Shown here: one piece after another, positions 1 to 7,590 of the stretch
Layout: each line of letters starts with the position of its first letter
Position numbering within the stretch: the stretch's first letter is position 1
Assembly: GCA_002371265.1 (NCBI GenBank)
Contig: DFGT01000039.1
Span: 99,065 to 163,064, forward strand
Length of the DNA stretch: 64,000 nucleotides
Direction: 5' to 3'
DNA from: Bacteroidales bacterium UBA3743
GTDB lineage: Bacteria > Bacteroidota > Bacteroidia > Bacteroidales > Paludibacteraceae
Translations under genes and position numbers: made by a program
Notes under the pieces: generated by a model
Told to the model about the DNA's origin: nothing
Database searches by the model: none
What the model saw: the letters and a program-made list of their open reading frames with translations, nothing else

Positions 1-1033
1 TGAAATCGTTTGCCTCTGGAATTTTTACTTTTCCCTCTTCGATAACGAATGTTATTTTCTTTGGCTCAGACGTGTTGTCTGCCCACATATAGTTTTCGGC
101 ATCGTTGATGTAAACAGATCTTTCGTAGGTGCCGACGGCAGATGCCATCTCATTGGTTATGTCGACTGTATATCTGCTGTTTGTCGCTATATCAAAGTGT
201 TTGACTTTGCCGTCATAATAGAAGGTGTCTTCGTCTACAAACGGGATTTCCAATTTGGCTTTGGAAATTTCAAAATCGAATAGCTTAGCTTCGCTTGTCC
301 CGTCTGTCCACTCATGGTTGGCACTGTCGGAAAGTGCTACGTTTACAGTGTGTTTGCCTGCATTGGTCTGAGCATTTCCCGTGATGTTGTAATTGATGTT
401 TGGTGAGATTGCATAAATCTGTATCGCACCGTTGTATGTGAATCTTGTTGTGTCTGCCGACGGAATATCGACCTGAGCTCTGTTGATCACGAAATTGTAT
501 TCCTTGTTTGCTACAGTCGAATCAGCCCACTCGTAGTTGGCAGTGTCGTTGAGTGATACAGTCACCGTATGGTTTCCTGCCACTGTTTTGTGGATGCCGT
601 TTGCGGTATAATTATCGTTTGCCGCAATCGTGTATGTCTGCTGATCTCCGTTGAAGACGAAATGAGAAGTGTCTGCTGAAGGGATCTCCACTTTCGACTT
701 GTTGATCACAAATTTGTATGTCTTGGCATCTGTGCTCCCGTCTTCCCATTCAAAGAGGGCAACGCTGTTGAGGGAGACTGTCACTTCATATTCTCCGGCA
801 CTTGTATGCTTGTCTCCAAAAATAGTGTAGTGTGTAGTGTCTTCGGCAAGCGAGTAGGCCTGAAGGCTTCCATTGTAAACAAACGTTGTCGAGTCTGCCT
901 GTGGGATGGCAACTTTTATTTTGCCGGAATCGCCTTCTGCAAATGATGATGCAAAATTGAGTAATGTTGCGACGAATAAAGAACTAAACTTGACAATATG
1001 TCTTGTTTTGCGTGAGTAGTAATGATTTCTCAT
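1..1033 (-). CDS. Exported MBG-repeat protein (C-terminus beyond window)
   Basis: The gene reads leftward out of the window; ATG at 1031-1033 opens 344 visible codons with no stop. Residues 1-32 form a signal peptide with a long basic n-region (cleavage after SFA). From about residue 38 the protein is a string of repeats of about 77 residues: four complete copies and the start of a fifth. Each copy opens like KVEIPSADT, contains FVYNG or FTYNG, then a G-HTVTVSLND-like strand and a W-D segment ending FVINK. This pattern matches the MBG (YGX-type) repeats of secreted Bacteroidota adhesin-like proteins. A role at the cell surface is inferred. The C-terminus, where a type IX sorting domain would lie, is not visible. 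A TATATTTG -7-like box at 1111-1118 (minus) sits upstream. Family assignment is fairly secure; function is unknown. Confidence 0.8.
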   Translation of the reverse strand, partial: MRNHYYSRKTRHIVKFSSLFVATLLNFASSFAEGDSGKIKVAIPQADSTTFVYNGSLQAYSLAEDTTHYTIFGDKHTSAGEYEVTVSLNSVALFEWEDGSTDAKTYKFVINKSKVEIPSADTSHFVFNGDQQTYTIAANDNYTANGIHKTVAGNHTVTVSLNDTANYEWADSTVANKEYNFVINRAQVDIPSADTTRFTYNGAIQIYAISPNINYNITGNAQTNAGKHTVNVALSDSANHEWTDGTSEAKLFDFEISKAKLEIPFVDEDTFYYDGKVKHFDIATNSRYTVDITNEMASAVGTYERSVYINDAENYMWADNTSEPKKITFVIEEGKVKIPEANDF

Positions 1034-1256
1034 CAAAAAATTATTTTTCTCTTGTTCTATTTGTAATACGCTCATCCAAAATTGTAGAGTGCAATTTTGA
1101 AGCGACGCTACAAATATAAACATTTATTAACATATTGAGAAAATAATTATGAAAATATATATCTGCCACGAGCCCATTGGTGTCTTTTCTGGATGTTTTT
1201 GAACTGTTCTTACTCCTTTAGGAGGAACCGGTTTGAACTCTGCTCGCAAAAGAAAT

Positions 1257-1356
1257 TCTGTGAACTTTGTGTCTCTGTGTTTTTATTTAGATCTGTGTGC
1301 TCGCCTTCGGCTCGCACTGTGGAAGGGGTTAGGGCGTTCCGCCCTTAACAATCCTC
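1257..1356. repeat. Dispersed intergenic repeat, family 1, copy A
   Basis: This stretch lies in the 369-bp spacer between the MBG-repeat gene and hemW. It contains TCTGTGAACTTTGTGTCTCTG, the core CTCGCCTTCGGCTCGCAC and the hairpin TTAGGGCGTTCCGCCCTTAA followed by CAATCCTC. The same ordered blocks recur at 13940, 31239, 31464, 31715, 33293 and, degenerate, at 34676. No open reading frame is conserved between copies. The rest of the spacer shows only the putative MBG-gene promoter. Confidence 0.8.
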
Positions 1357-1402
1357 AAAAATATGCTTTAAGCCAAGGTATGATCCCCAATTTTAAGGTT
1401 TC

Positions 1403-2548
1403 TTATTCCTCCACGACGATGAATTCAGTGAAGATGGAGTCGGAAATGAAGATGCCTTTTTCTGTGAGATGGCATTTTTCTCCGATAATTTCCACGTTGC
1501 CATCTTTTTGCTGTTTTGCTGCCACCTCTTTGGCAAGATCGGAGAACCTTGTTCCGAATTTATTGCTTATATATTGAAAATCAATTCCGTCGCTTGTCCT
1601 TAATGCTGTGAGAATATAGTCGTTGTATTTTTCCGTCACACTCAAAGTCTCAATTTCTGTGTCAAGTCTGTTTTCACTGATGGCTTTGAGGTATTTAGGC
1701 AGATGGCTCACATTCCATTGCCTGCTTACTCCGTCGTAGGAGTGTGCGGCTGGTCCGATGCCGATGTATGGAATGTCGTGCCAGTAAGAAGAGTTGTGGC
1801 GTGAACGGAATCCTTTTTGCGCAAAGTTGGAGATTTCGTAGTGCTCGTAACCAGAAGCGGATGTCGCTTCTCTCAAATGTTTGAAGCAAGTGAGGCAGTC
1901 CGCCTCGTCCATCTCTGTCAGTTCTCCTTTTGAGATTTTTTTTGTCAGAAGCGAACCTTCGTGTAATTCAAGACAATATGCGGAAATATGGTTCGGCTTC
2001 AGTGCGATCGCTGTCGCCACATCATCTTTCCAAGAGTCGATGGTTTGCGACGGGAGACCATAGATTAGGTCTATGCTGATATTGTTGAATCCATATTTGC
2101 GGGCGTTGGCGATTGCGTTTTTTGCTTCCTCCGCGTTGTGGCGACGGTTGATGATCTTTAGTGTGGTGTCGTTAAATGATTGACAACCAATGCTAAGACG
2201 GTTGATGGCTGTGCCAGACAACTCTTTCAGATTACTGTCTGACAAATCATTTGGATTCGCCTCCATGGTGATTTCCATTTTGCCTGTGTCGACGTGGGGA
2301 AATGAATCCAACGCACAGTCGATTAGAATATTTATCTCCGACGACGAGAGCAGAGAGGGAGTGCCGCCACCGATGTAGATTGTCTCAAGCACATTCCCGT
2401 CGACGGGAAGATAATGGGCTCGCATTTTCATCTCTTTGCAGAGTGCGTCGATCAGTTCCACACGTTTGTTGAGGAGCGTAGTGGAGAAAAAATCACAGTA
2501 GCTGCATCTTTGGGTGCAGAGAGGGATATGAATATAAAGTCCTGCCAC
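1403..2548 (-). CDS. hemW: Radical SAM heme chaperone HemW
   Basis: 381 residues, full length for the HemW family (formerly called oxygen-independent coproporphyrinogen oxidase-like). The radical-SAM CxxxCxxC motif is C11, C15, C18 in PLCTQRCSYCDFF, followed by the IYIGGGTPSLL glycine-rich SAM-binding stretch and the NRLSIGCQSF motif typical of this family. HemW binds heme and delivers it to respiratory enzymes. True coproporphyrinogen dehydrogenase HemN is longer and has a different N-terminus, which favours HemW. ATG at 2548 is the natural start, since the Fe-S motif is 11 residues in. It lies 6 bp downstream of the lipoprotein gene 2555-3154 and is probably cotranscribed with it. Confidence 0.93.
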   Translation of the reverse strand: MAGLYIHIPLCTQRCSYCDFFSTTLLNKRVELIDALCKEMKMRAHYLPVDGNVLETIYIGGGTPSLLSSSEINILIDCALDSFPHVDTGKMEITMEANPNDLSDSNLKELSGTAINRLSIGCQSFNDTTLKIINRRHNAEEAKNAIANARKYGFNNISIDLIYGLPSQTIDSWKDDVATAIALKPNHISAYCLELHEGSLLTKKISKGELTEMDEADCLTCFKHLREATSASGYEHYEISNFAQKGFRSRHNSSYWHDIPYIGIGPAAHSYDGVSRQWNVSHLPKYLKAISENRLDTEIETLSVTEKYNDYILTALRTSDGIDFQYISNKFGTRFSDLAKEVAAKQQKDGNVEIIGEKCHLTEKGIFISDSIFTEFIVVEE

Positions 2549-2554
2549 TTGTGT

Positions 2555-3154
2555 TTATTCCTGAATTTCGGAAGAATCATGTTTTTCAGATTCTTCAATC
2601 TCGTCGAAAATAGGGTAGTGGCAACGGCTGAAATAGCAGTAGCAGGCACCGCTCTCAATCTTGTTGATGATGGTTTGTGGCACAGAACCGTCGGCTTCCA
2701 GCAGGACGATTATCTCATCTTTCGTGAGATAGAAAGTGGCATTGTCAGGGGTTTGGTCCTTTATGTACCAGAAGGGAAGATACCAATTGCCCATAAATTT
2801 TTCTGTCTCTTCGAAATTAAGGATATGACCATCAGCGGAGTATTTGCTGCGTCTCATATACATATCATTTTCTACGTTAATGTCGACGATGCAGTAGGCG
2901 GTATCCTCGGTGAAGTATAAAGTACGTCTGCTGAGTGTCTTATTCATGAAATTTTGACACACATTGGCTGCGGTGTTCTGCATACTTCCGTTTTTAGTGT
3001 TGATCACGGCACGTACAGAGTCGAAATGCCATCCCCCCTTCAGCAAATCTTTGTTGATGGGGGTCAGATCAATCTCATCCACGAACTGCTCTCTGCATGA
3101 GGCAAGCACGATGGAGATGGCTGCTAATATTAGTACAAATAGATTCTTTACCAT
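2555..3154 (-). CDS. Lipoprotein of unknown function
   Basis: 199 residues. The N-terminus has a basic start, a hydrophobic stretch and lipobox VLASC (Cys about residue 19), so the product should be lipidated and attached to a membrane facing the periplasm or outside. The body begins with LLKGGWHFDSVRA, a beginning seen in small Bacteroidota lipocalin-like or META-like lipoproteins, but I cannot place it in a named family. There are several cysteines near the C-terminus (ACYCYFSRC) and an acidic tail. It is the first gene of a two-gene unit with hemW (6-bp gap), which does not by itself explain its role. Confidence 0.8.
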   Translation of the reverse strand: MVKNLFVLILAAISIVLASCREQFVDEIDLTPINKDLLKGGWHFDSVRAVINTKNGSMQNTAANVCQNFMNKTLSRRTLYFTEDTAYCIVDINVENDMYMRRSKYSADGHILNFEETEKFMGNWYLPFWYIKDQTPDNATFYLTKDEIIVLLEADGSVPQTIINKIESGACYCYFSRCHYPIFDEIEESEKHDSSEIQE

Positions 3155-3191
3155 ATTATATCTTATTAGTGCGTTTTTGATGAAAACTATA

Positions 3192-3220
3192 CAAAGTTAG
3201 GCTTTTGAATGGAAAATCAA
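3192..3220 (-). promoter_or_regulatory. Putative promoter of lipoprotein-hemW unit
   Basis: Minus strand: TTG (3220-3218), 18-bp gap, then TAACTTTG (3199-3192), matching the Bacteroidota TAnnTTTG -7 box. It is 38 bp upstream of the lipoprotein ATG. Confidence 0.5.
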
Positions 3221-3237
3221 GCGGATAGGGGATAAAA

Positions 3238-3605
3238 TTCATGATTCAAAATGCGTAATTCGTAATTGTGTGGAAATCCAATTAATTCCACAGATGGATT
3301 TCCCCAACAATTATGCATTATGAATTACGCATTATGAATTTGTCCAGACACGCACGTCCTATGAGACGCACGTCCTATGACACGCACGACCTATGAGACG
3401 CACGTCCGTGCGTCTCTACGAGAGGGTGTATTATCAGATGCGTGGAATTCCCAACAATTACGCATTATGCATTATGCATTATGAATTATCCAGACACGCA
3501 TGTCCTTATGACACGCACGACCGTGCGTCTCTACGAGAGGGTGTATTATCAGATGCGTGGAATTTCCCAACAATTACGCATTATGCATTATGAATTATGA
3601 ATTAT
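3238..3605. repeat. Composite repeat region: ATGCATTATGAATT runs and GACGCACGTCC units
   Basis: This fills most of the spacer between the lipoprotein gene and prfB. It alternates two elements: AT-rich runs built from ATTATGCATTATGAATTAC-type words (3250-3340, 3448-3490, 3570-3605) and short GAGACGCACGTCC/GACACGCACGACC units closed by the palindrome GACGCACGTCCGTGCGTC (3395-3420 and about 3510-3535). A unit of roughly 120 bp including GAGAGGGTGTATTATCAGAT is present twice in tandem. The region is non-coding; short ORFs across it are repeat artefacts. Confidence 0.8.
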
Positions 3606-3607
3606 TA

Positions 3608-3648
3608 AGGGTGTATCAAAACGGAATCATCACATTTTGATACACCCT
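3608..3648 (-). terminator. Hairpin terminator of prfB
   Basis: Perfect 14-bp arms: AGGGTGTATCAAAA (3608-3621) and TTTTGATACACCCT (3635-3648), located 42 bp beyond the prfB stop. Sequence around it closely resembles the hairpin at 14936-14974, so it may itself be a repeat that serves as a terminator. Confidence 0.6.
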
Positions 3649-3689
3649 CAATTCTTCATTTTTAATTCTTAACTCTTAATTTCAAAGAA

Positions 3690-4803
3690 TTATTGTCCTC
3701 CTCCGAATTCCATCAGATAAGCTTTGATGAATCCGTCGATGTCTCCGTCCATCACGGCATTGACATTTGAAGTCTGGTAGTCAGTGCGGTGGTCCTTCAC
3801 GCGGCGGTCGTCGAACACGTAGCTGCGGATTTGGCTTCCCCACTCAATCTTTTTCTTTCCAGCCTCAATTTTCGCTGTCTCCTGACGACGTTTCTCCAAC
3901 TCGATGTCGTACAACTGTGATTTCAACAGACGTAGCGCGTTTTCCTTGTTCTTTGGCTGGTCACGTGTCTCTGTGTTCTCGATAACGATTTCATCATCCT
4001 GATCTGTCAAGACGTTGTGAAATTTATAGTGTAGACGAACACCAGACTCCACCTTGTTGACGTTCTGACCTCCAGCTCCTGAAGAACGGAACGTGTCCCA
4101 AGACAATCCTGCCGGGTTGATCTCGATCTCGATACTGTCGTCTACCAACGGAACCACGAATACGGATGTGAATGATGTCATACGTTTTCCCTGCGCATTG
4201 TATGGCGACACTCTCACAAGACGGTGCACACCGTTCTCACTTTTCAGGTATCCGTATGCCATGTCGCCCTCAATCTTCATTGTGGCAGTCTTAAGTCCGG
4301 CCTCATCACCTTCCTGATAGTTGGAAATCTCACATTTATATCCTTGACGGTCGGCCCAACGCTGATACATTCTGAATAGCATCTCAGCCCAGTCTTGAGC
4401 CTCTGTACCTCCTGCTCCAGCCACAATCTTAAGCACCGCGCTCATCTTGTCTTCTTCCGCGCGAAGCATGTTCTGCATCTCAAGGTCTTCAATCAAAGTG
4501 ATGGCTTTTTCGTATGCCTGGTCAACATCAGCCTCTGTCACCAACTCCTCTTTGTAGAAGTCGAACGACAACTGAACCTCCTGTGCAGCATTGTGCACGG
4601 CTTCATATTTCTCCACCCAACGCTTAAGGTCTTTCACCTTCTTCATCTGGGCTTCGGCTGCCTTCTGGTCTTCCCAAAAATTAGGATCATGCGTACGCAT
4701 CTCTTCTTCTTCTATCTGCACACGCTTGGCATCTATGTCAAAGATACCTCCTCAACGCGTCCTCGCGTTCCAACACATCTTTTAGTTGGTCTATTGTAAT
4801 CAT
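3690..4803 (-). CDS. prfB: Peptide chain release factor 2, with programmed +1 frameshift
   Basis: RF2 recognises UGA and UAA and releases the finished chain. Translation starts at ATG 4803-4801, runs 21 codons to CTT, meets an in-frame TGA at 4740-4738, and continues in the +1 frame (GAC at 4739-4737) to the stop at 3690, giving 370 residues. An internal AGGAGG (4752-4747) stands three bases before CTTTGAC, the same arrangement as the autoregulatory site of E. coli prfB. The peptidyl-transferase GGQ motif is at about residues 244-246 (SSGAGGQNVNKVESGVRL). The codon-recognition tripeptide reads SPY (199-201) where E. coli has SPF. The last part, ending GGGQ, is intact. Not a pseudogene. Confidence 0.95.
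4737..4752 (-). promoter_or_regulatory. prfB programmed frameshift site
   Basis: Minus-strand AGGAGGTATCTTTGAC: an internal Shine-Dalgarno-like stimulator, three spacer bases, the slippery CTT codon, the UGA stop and the following C. When RF2 is scarce the ribosome pauses at UGA and slips +1, so RF2 controls its own synthesis. Confidence 0.93.
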
Positions 4804-4827
4804 AAAAATATGGATATAAATTTTGCC

Positions 4828-4859
4828 GCAAAGTTAAGGATTATTTATGAGATGACAAA
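4828..4859 (-). promoter_or_regulatory. Promoter of prfB
   Basis: Minus strand TTTG (4859-4856), 19-bp gap, TAACTTTGC (4836-4828). This matches both boxes and the spacing of the Bacteroidota housekeeping promoter; the -7 box lies 24 bp before the ATG. Confidence 0.7.
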
Positions 4860-4934
4860 ATGCGGGAGAAATGTCAGAAATTTGGATGAAAGTATATATC
4901 TTTGTGCTTGAAAATAAAAACAAAATGATTAGTA

Positions 4935-5510
4935 ATGGTTGACAGAAAAAATGATATCTTGTTCGGATCCCCGGTATCTTCTATATCTATAGATAATTTT
5001 TTAAGAGTTGAAGGAAAATCATTTGCACAACAAGTTGCTGAATTCTTTTTTATACAGGGAGGTAAAGCATCTTCTAGTTTTGGAGAAGTTCTGTTGGATA
5101 TTAGTGGCGTACATACAGATAAGGCACATGGAATAGGCAGGTTGAAGGCAACCTCTTTTGCCTCAGTGAAAGATGTTCTTGAAAAGGGCGTGGTTATATT
5201 GCCTATGACCAATCATTATATACACGGCAAAAGTCAAAAGACTGGAATGATTGCCGCTCCAATTACTATAGATGGTGTTAGTTATATATGTGTAGTTGTA
5301 GTAATAGATAATAATAAGACAAAGAAATTGTATGTACATGAGGTGTCTATATATAAAAATCTCCTTGATGCTGTCTTATCTAATTGGGACACTAATGTAC
5401 GACCCTCGCATCAAGGAGAAATTGTAAGATGTCTTATGTCTTATATACGTGCTAATTACGAAAAAAAATATGTACAAAAAATATACGGCACAAATTTACA
5501 AAAAGATTAG
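4935..5510 (+). CDS. PBECR/LPD-type (Barnase-EndoU-ColicinE5-RelE-like) nuclease-domain protein
   Basis: 191 residues, no signal peptide and no membrane segment. The central part (about residues 55-140) carries AHGIGRLKATSFASV, DVLEKGVVI, a KTGMIAAPITIDG segment and KKLYVHEVSIY. That order of motifs (an H-G near the start, an A-P-I-I-G strand pair, a final Y-HEV) is what I recall of the phage-Barnase-EndoU-ColicinE5/D-RelE-like nuclease domains (PBECR3/LPD3 group), usually found inside very large phage or conjugative polyvalent proteins. Here it is a short stand-alone gene. RNase activity is inferred only. An alternative ATG at 4925 hits a stop at once, so 4935 is the start. Upstream is a TATCTTTG box (4897-4904). 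No obvious immunity partner adjoins it. Low G+C compared with prfB suggests acquisition. Confidence 0.55.
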   Translation: MVDRKNDILFGSPVSSISIDNFLRVEGKSFAQQVAEFFFIQGGKASSSFGEVLLDISGVHTDKAHGIGRLKATSFASVKDVLEKGVVILPMTNHYIHGKSQKTGMIAAPITIDGVSYICVVVVIDNNKTKKLYVHEVSIYKNLLDAVLSNWDTNVRPSHQGEIVRCLMSYIRANYEKKYVQKIYGTNLQKD

Positions 5511-5548
5511 TTTTTTCCCAACATGGAGACATAAATACGAGTTCCAAA

Positions 5549-5579
5549 TTTGCTTTTTATCTTTTTGCGCGTATATTTG
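5549..5579 (+). promoter_or_regulatory. Promoter of TPR gene
   Basis: TTTG (5549-5552), 19-bp gap, TATATTTG (5572-5579), matching the Bacteroidota consensus, 33 bp before the ATG at 5613. Confidence 0.7.
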
Positions 5580-5612
5580 TTTCTGAAAAATATTAAGGAC
5601 TATTAAATTTTT

Positions 5613-7211
5613 ATGAACATGAAGAAAATAATTGCTTTATTATATGCAGTTTGGTTTTCTATCGCCATTGTGTGTGCATCATCGGTTGAAGTTAGAAGCG
5701 CGCGTGCATTATATGCCAAAAAAGACTATGTGGGAGCTATGGAGAATCTGAAGAAGGCGATAAAGGAAGACTCTAAGGATGTAGAGGCTCTTTTTATGTT
5801 GTCGGTTCTCTATTATGAGATGAATGATTTTGATAATGCTTTCAAATATATAGATAAGGCAATCAAATACGGTAAGAAAGATCCTAATCTTCCGATTTAT
5901 CATGGGACAAAAGCCTCTTTTTATTTGGAGTCGAACGATACTGTTGCGGCATTGAAAGAGTATGATTTTGCCATTTCCTTAGATCCTAGTAATAAAGATG
6001 TTTTGTTGGATAGGGCAATCATGTTTAGAAAAATGAAGCAGTATGACAAGTCGACAGCTGAATTAAAGAAGGTCATTGCAATGGAACCAAATCATCAGGC
6101 CTACAGAGGTGTGGCTCAAAATGAGTATCTAAAGAAAAACTATAAGGCGGCTGCTGATTGGTACACAACAACACTTGAAAATTTTTCTGATAGTTATTAT
6201 ACATATATCTTACGCGGAAAATCATATCTGATGATGAAAGAGTATGATAAGGCATTTGATGATGCTGTGTCTGCTATTTCTACAAAATATTTTGAGGAAG
6301 CCTCCCTTTTGCTAAATGAGCTGGTTGATTCTACATCGTTTGATAGTGTTATGGCCAAACTTAAAGATAGGGTAGAGAAGGAGCCTTCTAAACGTATCAG
6401 TAAAAACGTAATTCCTAATCTTTACTTTAATTATGGAAAAGTTTATGAGGCTATAGATATTTATTCTTCTTCATTGCGTTCTGGAGAAGCAAACGAATAT
6501 CTTGCTTATCTGTATATAGCAGACTGCTATTTGTTGGCCGGTGATTACGACAAAGCTTTGGCATACTGTGATTCTGCCTATGCGGTTGACCCTAAAAAAA
6601 TGAGATGCTGGCATTCAAAACTGAGGATTTACACAGTAATGGGAGATTACGATAAAGCATTGGAGACTGCTGATGGGTTGATTGGCGACATTTCAAGCTC
6701 TAATGTGATTTTGGATAAAAGTAAAATGGCACTTTTAGGCCAAAGGTCTGATATCAGACGACTAAAAGGTGATCTGCAAGGTGCCATGGCTGATTTAGAA
6801 TTATCGTGTGCATTTAACGAGGATAATTTCGATAGAATAAAAAAGGCGGAGTTGTTGTATAAAATGGGAAAACAGAAAGATGGAGAATTGATTTTGAACA
6901 AATTGCTAGAGGATAAAGAGTTCGCTTCTGGCAAAAGTGCAAAATATGCTTATGCTCTTTTAGGACAAAAGGATAAGGTGAGGTCGTTGTGTGAGACTGA
7001 AAATGCGGAAGACTCGCGTGACTTATTTAATATAGCCTGCGCATATGGTATGATGGGTGAATATTCAAGTGGCTTGCCTTATATAAGAAAGGCTTTGGAA
7101 AAGCAACCTAACTATGTTGAAACTATCCTTGCTGATGTGGATATGGAAGAGTATAAGAAGCTTCCAGAATTTTGGAATTTGATCAATGAATTCAGACCAA
7201 AGAAGAGATAG
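5613..7211 (+). CDS. Exported tetratricopeptide-repeat protein
   Basis: 532 residues. The N-terminus is a signal peptide (hydrophobic segment ALLYAVWFSIAIVCASS). The mature part is a tandem array of TPR helices. Clear units start near residues 27 (ARALYAKKDYVGAMENL), 60 (ALFMLSVLYYEMNDFDNAF), 100, 130, 165, 200, 300 and 335, with the A/Y/G/A signature of TPR helices. TPRs are protein-binding scaffolds; the partner is unknown. A second Met-Lys-Lys at codon 3 is an equally good start. The gene has its own promoter and no cotranscribed neighbour; the cobalamin riboswitch follows directly. Function is not assigned beyond the fold. Confidence 0.8.
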   Translation: MNMKKIIALLYAVWFSIAIVCASSVEVRSARALYAKKDYVGAMENLKKAIKEDSKDVEALFMLSVLYYEMNDFDNAFKYIDKAIKYGKKDPNLPIYHGTKASFYLESNDTVAALKEYDFAISLDPSNKDVLLDRAIMFRKMKQYDKSTAELKKVIAMEPNHQAYRGVAQNEYLKKNYKAAADWYTTTLENFSDSYYTYILRGKSYLMMKEYDKAFDDAVSAISTKYFEEASLLLNELVDSTSFDSVMAKLKDRVEKEPSKRISKNVIPNLYFNYGKVYEAIDIYSSSLRSGEANEYLAYLYIADCYLLAGDYDKALAYCDSAYAVDPKKMRCWHSKLRIYTVMGDYDKALETADGLIGDISSSNVILDKSKMALLGQRSDIRRLKGDLQGAMADLELSCAFNEDNFDRIKKAELLYKMGKQKDGELILNKLLEDKEFASGKSAKYAYALLGQKDKVRSLCETENAEDSRDLFNIACAYGMMGEYSSGLPYIRKALEKQPNYVETILADVDMEEYKKLPEFWNLINEFRPKKR

Positions 7212-7222
7212 TCGTAATTTTT

Positions 7223-7231
7223 TGTATCTTT
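7223..7231 (+). promoter_or_regulatory. Promoter -7 box of the cobalamin operon
   Basis: TATCTTTGC is an exact TAnnTTTGC -7 match just past the end of the TPR gene. A good -33 box is not evident. Transcription from about 7237 would place the whole riboswitch in the leader. Confidence 0.55.
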
Positions 7232-7261
7232 GCACCTGTTTTGTTCCGACTCGTATTTTTT

Positions 7262-7410
7262 TCGTTTCGGATTAAAAGGGAATCGGGTGTGAGTCCCGGA
7301 CAGTCCCGCTGCTGTAACCTTTGGTAGAGGATTGCTCAATTTGGATAAATGCCACTGTCTTGATTGATGGGAAGGCGAGCAATTGAAGGAAGTCAGAAGA
7401 CCTGCAAAAC
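7262..7410 (+). ncRNA. Cobalamin riboswitch
   Basis: The leader contains, in order, AAAAGGGAATCGGGTGTGAG, the CCCGCTGCTGTAAC block, GCCACTG, GGGAAGGCGAGC and the B12 box AGTCAGAAGACCTGC (7391-7405). These are the conserved core segments of the adenosylcobalamin/cobalamin riboswitch. It lies about 180 bases before btuB and so should turn off the whole uptake operon when B12 is plentiful. Ends are approximate. Confidence 0.93.
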
Positions 7411-7477
7411 AACATACACCTGGCACCTCCGAGGAGAGGAATGTGGGATTCACGTGCGCTTTTTCTTGGCAAACGTA

Positions 7478-7498
7478 AGACGGGGATCTGCCTCGTCT
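7478..7498 (+). promoter_or_regulatory. Hairpin between riboswitch and btuB
   Basis: AGACG (7478-7482) can pair with CGTCT (7494-7498), with inner GG/CC pairs, between the B12 box and the btuB start. It may be part of the expression platform; there is no U-tract after it, so it is not a simple terminator. Confidence 0.35.
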
Positions 7499-7590
7499 CC
7501 GCAATTGTGCATGTTATCGTCAACGTCTTCGTTAACGTTTAACTCCTCTGTGTTTGGTGTGTTTTATTTAACTGATTTTTACCAAGCAGG

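Noticed and set aside
1233..1577. 114-codon plus-strand ORF across repeat copy A and the end of hemW
   Set aside because: It joins a non-coding repeat to antisense of hemW.
3393..3593. 66-codon ORF in the prfB-lipoprotein spacer
   Set aside because: Built entirely of repeat units; internal duplication explains the open frame.
3690..4803. prfB first looked like a pseudogene with an internal stop or a late GTG start
   Set aside because: The stop is the programmed UGA with internal AGGAGG and CTTTGAC; both frames together give complete RF2.
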